Positions 40,555 through 49,291 of a stretch of 64,000 nucleotides of DNA are shown here, piece by piece; the first letter of the stretch is position 1, and each line of letters starts with the position of its first letter. Made by a program: the position numbers and the translations under genes. The DNA comes from an uncultured Sulfitobacter sp. (GTDB lineage: Bacteria > Pseudomonadota > Alphaproteobacteria > Rhodobacterales > Rhodobacteraceae): positions 372,001 to 436,000 of the forward strand of contig NZ_CANMQD010000001.1 of the NCBI RefSeq assembly GCF_947499945.1. Reading direction: 5' to 3'. The notes under the pieces are model-generated. The model was given only the letters and a program-made list of their open reading frames with translations. It was not told where the DNA came from and did not search any database.

Positions 40555-41835
40555 ATGAGCGACCTCGATGACCCTTCCGCCCGCGCCCGTGGTGTGCGCT
40601 ATTCGCGTGAGCTTGAGGGCCACCTGACGTGGCTCGACACCTTCTCTGGCACTGCCCTCGGCGTGCTGGCCACGGCCTCGGGCATTTACACCTATCTCGG
40701 CGTCTCCTCCCTGCTGGATGACAATGGTGCGATGTCCGCCTTCGCCGCGATCGCCTATTCCGTTGCAGTCTCAGTCGGTATCTTTGTCTTCTGGTCCTAC
40801 ATGCTGCGCCTGTTTCCCGCTGTGCGCGGCGCACGCGCCCGTGTCGGTCTGATGGGGGCAATGGCCCTCGGCTCTCTTGCCATCATCGCCATGTCGAGTT
40901 GGCTCAACGCCGCCGCCCTCGCAGGCTCTGCCGCCGTAGAACAACACCTCGCCAAGACGGTCCAAGATTATCAAGTCTCCCTTGAGCGCGCCCACGAAGT
41001 CGCCCTGTCCGCCCAAGGCCTAGAGCGCGACGTCGCCCGCGTGCGCCAGTCCTTCGAGGACCTGAGCGAACAAGAAGCCACAGGCAATCTGTCTGGCCTC
41101 GCGGGCCGCGGTGCCGTCTTTCGCGTGCTGCGCCAAAAATCCTCCGAGCTCGCAGGCCTAGAAGCACAAATCGCCTCCCAAACCCCACTGGTTGAGGGCG
41201 CATTTACCGAGGGCAACGCAATCCTGAGCCGCATGCGCGCTCTTACAGTCGAAGCTGGCCCCGTTGAGGCCCGCTCGGTTGAATTCTCCGAACAGGCCGT
41301 GCGCCTCGCAGGCCTCATCACCCAAATGCGCCAACTCTCCGTCGCCTCACTGGTGGAACGCGCCGCCCAAGACCTCTCCGCTTCCGTGGTGCTGCCCGAA
41401 CTCGACGGCAGCTCCGCCCAAATCCGCAACGACCAATCTGCCACCATCACTTCCGTGCTCGAAGTGCTGTCTCAACGCGCCCTGACATTGGCCCGCGCCG
41501 CCCAAGTGGTCCAAGCGATGCCCGCCGCGCCCGACACGACTTACACGCCGATTTCCTCAGCTGATGCTGTGATCCTTTATGCCCGCAATTTCATACCCTC
41601 GTGGGCTGGCGCCATCGCCATTGATCTGCTGCCTGCCGTGCTTGTTTTCATCCTCGCCATCACCCAATCCGCAATCCGTCTGGGCCGCGAGGGCACAGCC
41701 GTCGAGGACAGCATGACACTGGCCGAACTTCGCGCTGCCATCGCTGTGATGAAGGAAATGGACGAAGCGATGAAGGCCGACGTCACAGCACCGGCGCCAC
41801 CCGCCGCACCACCGCTGAAAACTGCCGCCGAATGA
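40555..41835 (+). CDS. multi-TM membrane protein with periplasmic coiled-coil, hypothetical
   Basis: Three N-terminal and one C-terminal hydrophobic segments flank a long Ala/Glu-rich helical region. Confidence 0.8.
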   Translation: MSDLDDPSARARGVRYSRELEGHLTWLDTFSGTALGVLATASGIYTYLGVSSLLDDNGAMSAFAAIAYSVAVSVGIFVFWSYMLRLFPAVRGARARVGLMGAMALGSLAIIAMSSWLNAAALAGSAAVEQHLAKTVQDYQVSLERAHEVALSAQGLERDVARVRQSFEDLSEQEATGNLSGLAGRGAVFRVLRQKSSELAGLEAQIASQTPLVEGAFTEGNAILSRMRALTVEAGPVEARSVEFSEQAVRLAGLITQMRQLSVASLVERAAQDLSASVVLPELDGSSAQIRNDQSATITSVLEVLSQRALTLARAAQVVQAMPAAPDTTYTPISSADAVILYARNFIPSWAGAIAIDLLPAVLVFILAITQSAIRLGREGTAVEDSMTLAELRAAIAVMKEMDEAMKADVTAPAPPAAPPLKTAAE

Positions 41836-42575
41836 GCACCGCAGCGAAACGCAATCCCGTCGCCCGTGTGCTGGTGGGCGTCCTCGGTTTCCAACTTTTG
41901 CTGGGGGGCCTTCTGTTTATTGGCGATCTGCAAAACGGATTTCGCCTCCCCAGCATGGGGCCAAAGGCACCATCGCTTTCTGAACCCGTCCGCCCCGGTG
42001 ACCAGACCCGCCGCTTCTCCCCCAACCGCGTCGTGCCGGGCAGTCGGGAGCCACTCCCCGAACGCCTGACCCTCACGGTTGTCTCCGCAGGGACCGCAGT
42101 GTTGCTGGAGGGTGAGATCGCAGGCGGTGACGCCACCCGCATCCTCAAACAAATCGAGGAGTTGCGCGAAGCCCCGACCCGCGCCATCCTCAACTCACCC
42201 GGTGGCTCTGTGCAAGATGCACTCGAATTAGGCCGCGCCCTGCGCCTCAAGGGCATGGAAACGGAAATGCGCGAGGGTGACATCTGCTACTCCGCCTGCC
42301 CCTATCTGCTCGCCGCTGGTGTGACCCGCACCGTGCCCAATAAGGCCTTCGTCGGCGTGCACCAGCACTATTTCGGGGAAAGCACGCTGCTCCCCGCCTT
42401 TGCCGCCGTAGAGGACATTCAACGCGGCCAAGGCCAAGTCATGCGCTACCTCGACCAAATGGGCATCGACCCGCTGGTGATGCAACATGCGCTGGTAACA
42501 CCTCCTGACGAAATCTATGTGCTGCTGCCCGAAGAACTGGCCAAGTACAAATTTATTGAGGCCCCGGCGGAGTGA
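41832..42575 (+). CDS. ClpP-like periplasmic protein (membrane-anchored)
   Basis: ILNSPGGSVQDALELGRALRLKGMETEMREGDICYSACPYLLAAGVTRTV; 4-nt overlap with the upstream gene. Confidence 0.8.
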   Translation: MSTAAKRNPVARVLVGVLGFQLLLGGLLFIGDLQNGFRLPSMGPKAPSLSEPVRPGDQTRRFSPNRVVPGSREPLPERLTLTVVSAGTAVLLEGEIAGGDATRILKQIEELREAPTRAILNSPGGSVQDALELGRALRLKGMETEMREGDICYSACPYLLAAGVTRTVPNKAFVGVHQHYFGESTLLPAFAAVEDIQRGQGQVMRYLDQMGIDPLVMQHALVTPPDEIYVLLPEELAKYKFIEAPAE

Positions 42576-42611
42576 TACCCCTTGCCGTAGCGCCTATACG
42601 CGCCTACTTAT

Positions 42612-42780
42612 GAGGGGTGACGGGCTCTGCCCTGCTCGACTGACGTTACATTCCAGTGGCCTTAAGCAAATCCTAGGGAGCTGGCTCTGTCTGAGCCCTG
42701 GTTCATTTATCTGGCGCCCACCTGTACATACAGGTCCCCGGGAATACAACCGACCCGGCAACGGCGGTCCCGTCACACAC
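42612..42780 (+). ncRNA. ssrS: candidate 6S RNA (ssrS)-like structured RNA
   Basis: Closing stem gtgacggg/cccgtcac (42617-42624/42769-42776), apical hairpin ggctc-tgtct-gagcc at the centre (42683-42697), small 3' hairpin acctgt-acat-acaggt, then GGGAATACAACCGACCCGGCAACGGCGG, similar to E. coli 6S GGGUUACAGCCUGCGGCGGCA. No matching ORF. Confidence 0.5.
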
Positions 42781-42814
42781 TACTTAAGCATCTGAAAATA
42801 TTAGAATACCGCCC

Positions 42815-43039
42815 CTAGCGGACGCGTAAAGCGTTTCCGAATAGCTTTACGATCTCTTCACGGGTCACAAGATCTGCCTCGTCAAAATGCTCTGGCTCCC
42901 GCGGCATCTGCTCGGCGGACTGCACACTTGGCGCATATTCTGGCTGCTGGGGCATGGATGGGGCGCGGTGGCGACGTCCCACAGGACGCGACGTGTCAAC
43001 CACAGTTGACGGGCCAACATCATCAGCCTGCCGTGACAT
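42815..43039 (-). CDS. small hypothetical protein
   Basis: MSRQADDVGPSTVVDTSRPVGRRHRAPSMPQQPEYAPSVQSAEQMPREPEHFDEADLVTREEIVKLFGNALRVR; weak support, start chosen within a longer ORF. Confidence 0.4.
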   Translation of the reverse strand: MSRQADDVGPSTVVDTSRPVGRRHRAPSMPQQPEYAPSVQSAEQMPREPEHFDEADLVTREEIVKLFGNALRVR

Positions 43040-43600
43040 TAAAAACAAGAATACTCTTACAAAAAACACAACCACCGCACCCCTATACTCTGCGAAACAA
43101 AACTTCGAAGAACAACTGTAAGTGGTACTGTCAGACTGGGACACTGCAATAAATTTTCACCCATTCCGAGTATTTTATTCTCGGGGCATTCGACGTTAGT
43201 TTTTGTAACTGGAGGCAGAATTTTCCAACCTCGGAGTGCAAAAACTGAAACGCCATCCGCTACACAGGTTAAATTTCAATAGGTTATCAACTCAAACACT
43301 ACAAAAACGCACACTGCCCCAATGCTCTTGTCAAAAATTGACGTCGCGGAAACATCCAAGCTTACCGTTGCGAAATCACAACACCTCGTTACCTGGGTGT
43401 ATTTTGGTCAGTTGCCAATAATTCAAATCGACCTGCCGGCACTGAAAACTACCAACTATAGACTATTTTCTGCCACTTTATAAATTTCAAAGCAGATCGC
43501 CCCTCGCTGTGCAAGCTTCATAAGTTGCTCCTCAACAAATACATCCTGCTCACTACTACTGTGTGACCTAAAACTTCTGTGCAAATTCGCACACATATAG

Positions 43601-43615
43601 TTAACGTAAGGTTAA
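43601..43615. promoter_or_regulatory. candidate CtrA binding site (TTAA-N7-TTAA)
   Basis: TTAACGTAAGGTTAA; minus strand reads TTAACCTTACGTTAAC. Confidence 0.5.
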
Positions 43616-43737
43616 TGGAGACGCGGTCCAACCTTTTCAAATGCTTGCAACAAGCGCGTAAAAACAAGCAGTCCCATCGCAACAGGCTGCTTTAACACCA
43701 TTTAAAATATGAATAATTGCAACGTAAGAAGAGAGCG

Positions 43738-44223
43738 CTAGAACGCCTCGGGCCGCGCCTCACGGGCTATATGATCCAGCACTGCATTCACAAAACGCGC
43801 TTCTTTCCCATCAGGGAAAAATGCTGCTGCAAGATCAAGGTATTCCGAAATTACCACCTTTGGCGGCGTTTCCTCATCCCGAAATTCGGCCCCTGCGGCA
43901 CGAAATAATGCGCGCAAGGTCGGGTCAATCCGCCCAATTGGCCATTTCGCGACCAAAGCACGGTCAGTCATCTGGTCGATCACTGCTTGATGGGTCACAG
44001 CATCCTCAAGGACACGTGTAAAGTGGGCCTCATCGCCCTCCAACATCTCTTCCCCGTCCATATAATCGCCAAAACGGTGGTCGAGGAATTCAAGCCGCAC
44101 TTTATCAATTGTCAGATTGGAATGCTCCATCTGGAACAACGCCTGCACCGCATAAAGCCGTGCCGCCGAGCGCATCTTGCGCTTCATATTGCCAGTCATG
44201 TTATCGGTGCGTGAAGCAGTCAT
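43738..44223 (-). CDS. nusB: transcription antitermination factor NusB
   Basis: SAARLYAVQALFQMEHS, ISEYLDLAAAFFPDGKEARFVNAVLDHIAREARPE; start overlaps the ribH stop. Confidence 0.93.
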   Translation of the reverse strand: MTASRTDNMTGNMKRKMRSAARLYAVQALFQMEHSNLTIDKVRLEFLDHRFGDYMDGEEMLEGDEAHFTRVLEDAVTHQAVIDQMTDRALVAKWPIGRIDPTLRALFRAAGAEFRDEETPPKVVISEYLDLAAAFFPDGKEARFVNAVLDHIAREARPEAF

Positions 44224-44771
44224 GCGGTGGTGTTTCCGTCCGTATCTCCGGCCATCAACGTATCCTCGCCCTGTGGCTTGAACCCGATGCCCGATGGTGT
44301 GGAGGACCACTTACGAGCCAGTGCGATAAGATGCAAGGCCGCCAATGCCGCCCCGCCCCCTTTGTTCTGGCCCTCTGGGTCGGCGCGTACATCCGCCTGC
44401 GCCTTATTCTCGACTGTCAGGATGCCATTGCCGATGCACAAACCTTGCAGCCCCAGCAGTTGCAGCGCACGGCTGCTATCGTTGCACACCGTCTCATAAT
44501 GCGTTGTCTCACCACGGATCACACAGCCAAGGGCGACAAACCCGTCAAAGTTGGTGCGACGATCAGATATCCCAATCGCAGTCGGTATTTCCAAGGCACC
44601 CGGCATCTCAACCACATCATAGGTCGCCCCAGCTGCTTCCAACGCGGCCTTCGCCCCCGTCAGCAATCCCGCCGCAATGTCGCTATAATAAGGGGACACC
44701 ACAATCAGCACCTTAACAGGCTTATCGAACTCTGGCGCAGGCAATACAGTATGCTCAAGCGATGCGGCCAT
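44220..44771 (-). CDS. ribH: 6,7-dimethyl-8-ribityllumazine synthase
   Basis: VEMPGALEIPTAI, GFVALGCVIRGETTHYETVCNDSSRALQLL, GNGILTVENKAQA. Confidence 0.95.
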   Translation of the reverse strand: MAASLEHTVLPAPEFDKPVKVLIVVSPYYSDIAAGLLTGAKAALEAAGATYDVVEMPGALEIPTAIGISDRRTNFDGFVALGCVIRGETTHYETVCNDSSRALQLLGLQGLCIGNGILTVENKAQADVRADPEGQNKGGGAALAALHLIALARKWSSTPSGIGFKPQGEDTLMAGDTDGNTTA

Positions 44772-44776
44772 GGGAC

Positions 44777-45898
44777 TTACTCCTTGGTGATCGGGCGGCT
44801 GCCCACGATCTTGAGGTTATAGGCTTCAAGACCTGTATATTTCGTTTGCGGGTTATCTGTCAGCAGCACAAGTTCATGCACGCCCAAGGACGCGAGGATT
44901 TGCGCGCCCAGCCCTGTGCGCTTGATCGTGCGCGGCGCATCGTCGTCTTTATCCAGTCGCAGACGCGGGTTCGGCTCACGGAACAGCAACACTGCCCCTC
45001 GGCCCTCTGTCGCTATCAGTTTCATCGCACGCGGCAGCTCGTCAGGGGCCTTGGTCCCCAGCCCCAGCACGTCTTCCAAAGCGTTCAACGCATGGGTCCG
45101 CGTCAAAACAGGTGCCCCGTCGCCAATCTCGCCTTTGCTCAGCACCACATGGTCCGTGCCAGAAATCTGGTCTTCAAACACACGCATCCGCCATTCGCCG
45201 CCGTATGCCGAGGCCACCATGCGATCGTCACGCTGCACCAGCATATTATCGTGCTTGTTGCGGTAGGCGATCAGGTCGCTGATCGTGCCAATCTTCATGC
45301 CATGCTCGGAGGCAATCGTCACCAGATCGGGCAGCCGCGCCATAGTCCCATCAGGCTTCATAATCTCGCAAATCACTGCCGAAGGATGCTTGCCCGCCAA
45401 ACGGCTGATATCAACAGACGCTTCTGTATGCCCTGCCCGCACCAACACACCACCATCGCGCGCACGCAATGGGAACACGTGGCCTGGTGTCGCGATATCG
45501 GCCGCACCGTTATTCTCGTCAATCGCCACAGCCACCGTCAGCGCACGGTCGCCAGCAGAGATACCTGTGGTCACTCCCTCACGCGCTTCGATGCTCACGG
45601 TGAACGCTGTCTCGTGGCGCGAGGAGTTGTTCGTCGCCATCATCGGCAGCTCAAGCGTATCCACACGCGCCTGCGTCATCGGCAAACAGATCAATCCGCG
45701 CCCGTGCGTCGCCATAAAGTTGATGGCCGCCCCGTCCGCATGCTCGGCCGCGATGATGAAATCGCCCTCGTTCTCGCGGTCCTCATGATCCACCAGAATA
45801 TACATCTCGCCCGCAGCGCAGGCCGCAATCACATCTTCAATGGGGGAAATGGCATTGGCAAGTTCAGCCTCAACCGGACCAGGTGTCTCAAAGCTCAT
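44777..45898 (-). CDS. ribB: 3,4-dihydroxy-2-butanone 4-phosphate synthase with GTP cyclohydrolase II-like domain
   Basis: VDHEDRENEGDFIIAAEHADGAAINFMATHGRGLICLPM, RAGHTEASVDISRLAG, C-terminal RibA-like domain. Confidence 0.93.
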   Translation of the reverse strand: MSFETPGPVEAELANAISPIEDVIAACAAGEMYILVDHEDRENEGDFIIAAEHADGAAINFMATHGRGLICLPMTQARVDTLELPMMATNNSSRHETAFTVSIEAREGVTTGISAGDRALTVAVAIDENNGAADIATPGHVFPLRARDGGVLVRAGHTEASVDISRLAGKHPSAVICEIMKPDGTMARLPDLVTIASEHGMKIGTISDLIAYRNKHDNMLVQRDDRMVASAYGGEWRMRVFEDQISGTDHVVLSKGEIGDGAPVLTRTHALNALEDVLGLGTKAPDELPRAMKLIATEGRGAVLLFREPNPRLRLDKDDDAPRTIKRTGLGAQILASLGVHELVLLTDNPQTKYTGLEAYNLKIVGSRPITKE

Positions 45899-45977
45899 GG
45901 CAGGCTCCTTTAAATATCACTTCACGCCTAGCCCACCAAAGCCTACAAGACCAGAGCAACCGCTGCGTCACAAATCC

Positions 45978-46565
45978 TCAGGACATCTCAGCAAGCCGCG
46001 CCACATAACGCGCAAGTGTGTCGATCTCGAGGTTCACACGATCACCGACGGCAGTATCGCCCCATGTGGTCGACACCTTGGTATGGGGAATAAAGTTAAT
46101 CCCGAAATCACAGCCATCCACTTCATTCACCGTGAGCGATGTCCCGTTCAACGCAACAGATCCTTTGGGCGCAATAAACCGCGCCAAGGCTTCAGGCGCG
46201 CGCAATGTCACCCGCGTACTGTCACCTTCATCCCGCATGGCGACCACTTCGGCCACACCGTCCACATGACCCGACACAATATGCCCGCCCAACTCGTCAC
46301 CCACCCGCAAGGCCCGCTCAAGGTTCACACGCCGTCCTTGCTTCCAGTCACCAAGGTTCGTCATATCCACTGTCTCGCGGCTCACCTGCACTTCGTACCA
46401 GTCAGGTCCAAGGTCCACGACCGTCAGACACACACCATCACTGGCAATCGAGGCACCCATATCAATGCCGCTGGTGTCATAGCCGCAGGCGATGCGGGCC
46501 CGCAGATCGCCCTCTTGCGTCAACTCGGTTATGGTGCCGATATCTGTGATAATCCCCGTGAACAT
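45978..46565 (-). CDS. ribE: riboflavin synthase alpha chain
   Basis: MFTGIITDIGTI, ASIASDGVCLTVVD, VALNGTSLTVNEV; two lumazine-binding repeats. Confidence 0.95.
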   Translation of the reverse strand: MFTGIITDIGTITELTQEGDLRARIACGYDTSGIDMGASIASDGVCLTVVDLGPDWYEVQVSRETVDMTNLGDWKQGRRVNLERALRVGDELGGHIVSGHVDGVAEVVAMRDEGDSTRVTLRAPEALARFIAPKGSVALNGTSLTVNEVDGCDFGINFIPHTKVSTTWGDTAVGDRVNLEIDTLARYVARLAEMS

Positions 46566-46667
46566 CGCGGTCCCCTTTGATCTACATTAAATGCCACGGC
46601 GCAAAGCCATAGTTTCGCCCATGTTTTCTGTCTAAATAACCCGAAGAGCAACCAAAGAAAGCGCATC

Positions 46668-47960
46668 ATGACGCCGCACGCCCCCGATCATCGGGTATTT
46701 TTGTTCCTGCAAGGGCCGCATGGTCCCTTCTTCAACCGTCTGGGCAAGATGCTGCGGACGGCAGGGGCAGATGTTTGGCGCGTCGGTTTCAACGCAGGCG
46801 ACCGCGCCTTCTGGTTCCATCCACGCACCTACATCCCCTATCGCGGAACTGCCGATGCATGGCCGGACACTTTCAAATCCTTGCTCGACGAGAAATCCGT
46901 CACCGACATCGTTCTTTATGGCGACACCCGCCCAATCCACGCCCAAGCTGTTGAGGAAGCACGCAAACGTGGCCTCACCGTACATGTGTTCGAGGAAGGC
47001 TACATGCGCCCCTATTGGGTTACGTATGAGCGCGGCGGCACCAACGGCAACTCTCGCCTGATGGAGATGAGCATTGAGGACATGCAAAAAGCCCTCGCCA
47101 AATCCGATATGGAGGCCCCCCTGCCCCCCGGTCATTGGGGCGACATGCGCCAACACGTCTTCTACGGTGCACTCTATCATTGGTTTGTGATGTTCAGGAA
47201 CGGCGACTATCGCAATTTCCGCCCCCATCGCGACCTGCCCGTCACTGCTGAATTCGCGCTCTATGTAAAACGTCTGCTGCTGATGCCCATCCAAGGGATC
47301 GAGCGGCGCCTTGCCACCCTGCGCATTCGGCTAAGCGGCTTTCCTTATCATCTGGCCCTGTTGCAGCTAGAGCATGACAGCTCGTTTCAGATGCACTCGC
47401 CATTCGACACCATGACCGACTTCCTCGACGAAGTGATCACTGGTTTCGCCAAAGGGGCGCCGCAACACCACCACCTTGTGGTCAAAGCGCATCCGCTGGA
47501 AGATGGCCGCGTGCCTGTGCGCCGCGATATCAAACGTCTCGCGAAACTGCATGGCGTGAGCAAACGCGTACATTTCGTGCGTGGCGGCAAACTGGCCCAA
47601 CTTCTAAATGACGCCCGCACTGCCGTAACGGTAAACTCCACCGCTGGCCAACAGGTCCTGTGGCGTGGCATACCGCTCAAGGTGTTTGGCCGCGCGGTCT
47701 ATGCCAAGCCCGAATTTGTCTCGGAGCAGCCCCTGCCAGAGTTTTTCCAGACTGCCACGCGCCCCGACAACAAAGCCTACAAAGATTTCCGCCGCTACCT
47801 TCTGGAGACAAGCCAGCTGCCGGGCGGTTTTTACTCGGCACGTGGCCGCCGACAACTCATGCGGCAGGTCGTTGATATGATGCTCGGCCCCGATGACCCC
47901 TATGAAGCGCTCGATTCAGGCACCGCTCCGCCACGCCAGCAGTTGCGGCTTGTGAACTAG
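46668..47960 (+). CDS. capsular polysaccharide export protein, KpsS-like
   Basis: VFLFLQGPHGPFFNRLGKMLRTAGADVWRVGFNAGDRAFW, VFEEGYMRPYWVTYERGGTNGNS, VNSTAGQQVLWRGIPLKVFGRAVY. Confidence 0.92.
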   Translation: MTPHAPDHRVFLFLQGPHGPFFNRLGKMLRTAGADVWRVGFNAGDRAFWFHPRTYIPYRGTADAWPDTFKSLLDEKSVTDIVLYGDTRPIHAQAVEEARKRGLTVHVFEEGYMRPYWVTYERGGTNGNSRLMEMSIEDMQKALAKSDMEAPLPPGHWGDMRQHVFYGALYHWFVMFRNGDYRNFRPHRDLPVTAEFALYVKRLLLMPIQGIERRLATLRIRLSGFPYHLALLQLEHDSSFQMHSPFDTMTDFLDEVITGFAKGAPQHHHLVVKAHPLEDGRVPVRRDIKRLAKLHGVSKRVHFVRGGKLAQLLNDARTAVTVNSTAGQQVLWRGIPLKVFGRAVYAKPEFVSEQPLPEFFQTATRPDNKAYKDFRRYLLETSQLPGGFYSARGRRQLMRQVVDMMLGPDDPYEALDSGTAPPRQQLRLVN

Positions 47961-48151
47961 TCACCACAACCCCTTGTGGTACATCGCAAACTTAGCCCCC
48001 TATCGCGGCAGCAATGCCACACATTTTTCGTATCCCCCCCTCTTCCACCCACGCCCGAGTAGATTTTGCGGAATAACTCCGCTACGCTCAGCGCTAATAC
48101 GTCGAAACAATCGGCGATTTGAGGCAGAACATAGGTCGAGGAGACCGGGCA

Positions 48152-49291
48152 GTGAAAACCCTTAGAATCCGGTGGGCGCACCCCATCGCAGCAGTTGCGG
48201 CTTGTGCCGTACTGGCCTCTTGCGGATTGCCGCAGGTAGGTCCTAACAAACGTCAGATTTTTGCAGGCTCGGTGCAGCGCGAAGGCGATGCATTTGTGGT
48301 CTCAGTGAATGACCGGGTGACCCGCGCTACCGCAGTGGTGCCGGCCTTGGGCTTCTCCAATGCGTTCAAGAACGCGTCCACGCTTGGCTCTGACACAATC
48401 CGGGCAGGCGATGTCCTCGGCATCACTGTTTACGAGAATGTCGACGACAGCTTGCTCGGCACCGAAGGCGCCCCTGCTACTCTTGAAGAAGTGCAAGTGG
48501 ACGGCGACGGGTTCATCTTTATCCCCTACGCGGGCCGCATCCGTGCTGCAGGCAACTCACCCGAAGCGATCCGCCGCATCATCACCAACAAATTGGCCGA
48601 CCAAACGCCCGACCCACAGGTCGAAGTGCGCCGCGCGGCAGGTGACGGCTCCACCGTATCGCTTGTGGGTGCTATTGGCGCCCAAGGCGTCTACCCGATC
48701 GAGCGCCCCACCCGTTCACTCGCCACCATGCTGGCACGATCAGGCGGCATTACCATCGCCCCCGAAATTGCACAGATCACCGTAATCCGTGGCAAAGCGC
48801 GTGGTAAAATATGGTTCGAAGACCTCTACAAGCATCCAGAACTCGACATCGCCCTACGCGGCGGAGACAAAATTCTTGTGGAACAAGACACGCGCTCCTT
48901 TACAGCCCTTGGTGCAACAGGCTCTCAGGCCCGTGTCGCGTTCGAGACACAAAATCTCTCCGCCATTGAAGCAATTGCCCAAGTGGGAGGTCTGCTTGCT
49001 GCCTCCGCAGACCCGACTGGCGTCTTCGTGCTCCGTAACGAACCTGAAGAAGTGGCAGAGCAAGTCCTGGGCCGCAACGATCTGGAAGGCACCCAGCGCA
49101 TGGTTTACGTGCTCAACCTTACGGAACCGAACGGCATGTTCATGGCGCGTGACTTTGTGATCCGTGATGGCGACACGCTCTATGTTACTGAAGCACCGTT
49201 CACCCAGTGGAGCAAAGTCATCACTGCCATCACAGGCACGGCAAGCTCGGCGGGCAGCATCGCAGCCCTCGCACCCGGGTCTAGTGGCTAA
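48152..49291 (+). CDS. polysaccharide export outer-membrane protein (Wza/KpsD-type)
   Basis: Lipobox LASCG, RAGDVLGITVYENVDD, GFIFIPYAGRIRAAGNSPEAIRRIITNKLA, SLBB-type GAIGAQGVYPIERPTRSLATMLARSGG; GTG start proposed. Confidence 0.92.
   Translation: MKTLRIRWAHPIAAVAACAVLASCGLPQVGPNKRQIFAGSVQREGDAFVVSVNDRVTRATAVVPALGFSNAFKNASTLGSDTIRAGDVLGITVYENVDDSLLGTEGAPATLEEVQVDGDGFIFIPYAGRIRAAGNSPEAIRRIITNKLADQTPDPQVEVRRAAGDGSTVSLVGAIGAQGVYPIERPTRSLATMLARSGGITIAPEIAQITVIRGKARGKIWFEDLYKHPELDIALRGGDKILVEQDTRSFTALGATGSQARVAFETQNLSAIEAIAQVGGLLAASADPTGVFVLRNEPEEVAEQVLGRNDLEGTQRMVYVLNLTEPNGMFMARDFVIRDGDTLYVTEAPFTQWSKVITAITGTASSAGSIAALAPGSSG

Noticed and set aside
46566-46667. FMN riboswitch upstream of ribE
   Set aside because: No AGGGCA...GAC(C)GGCGG-type RFN motif, and the gap is too short.
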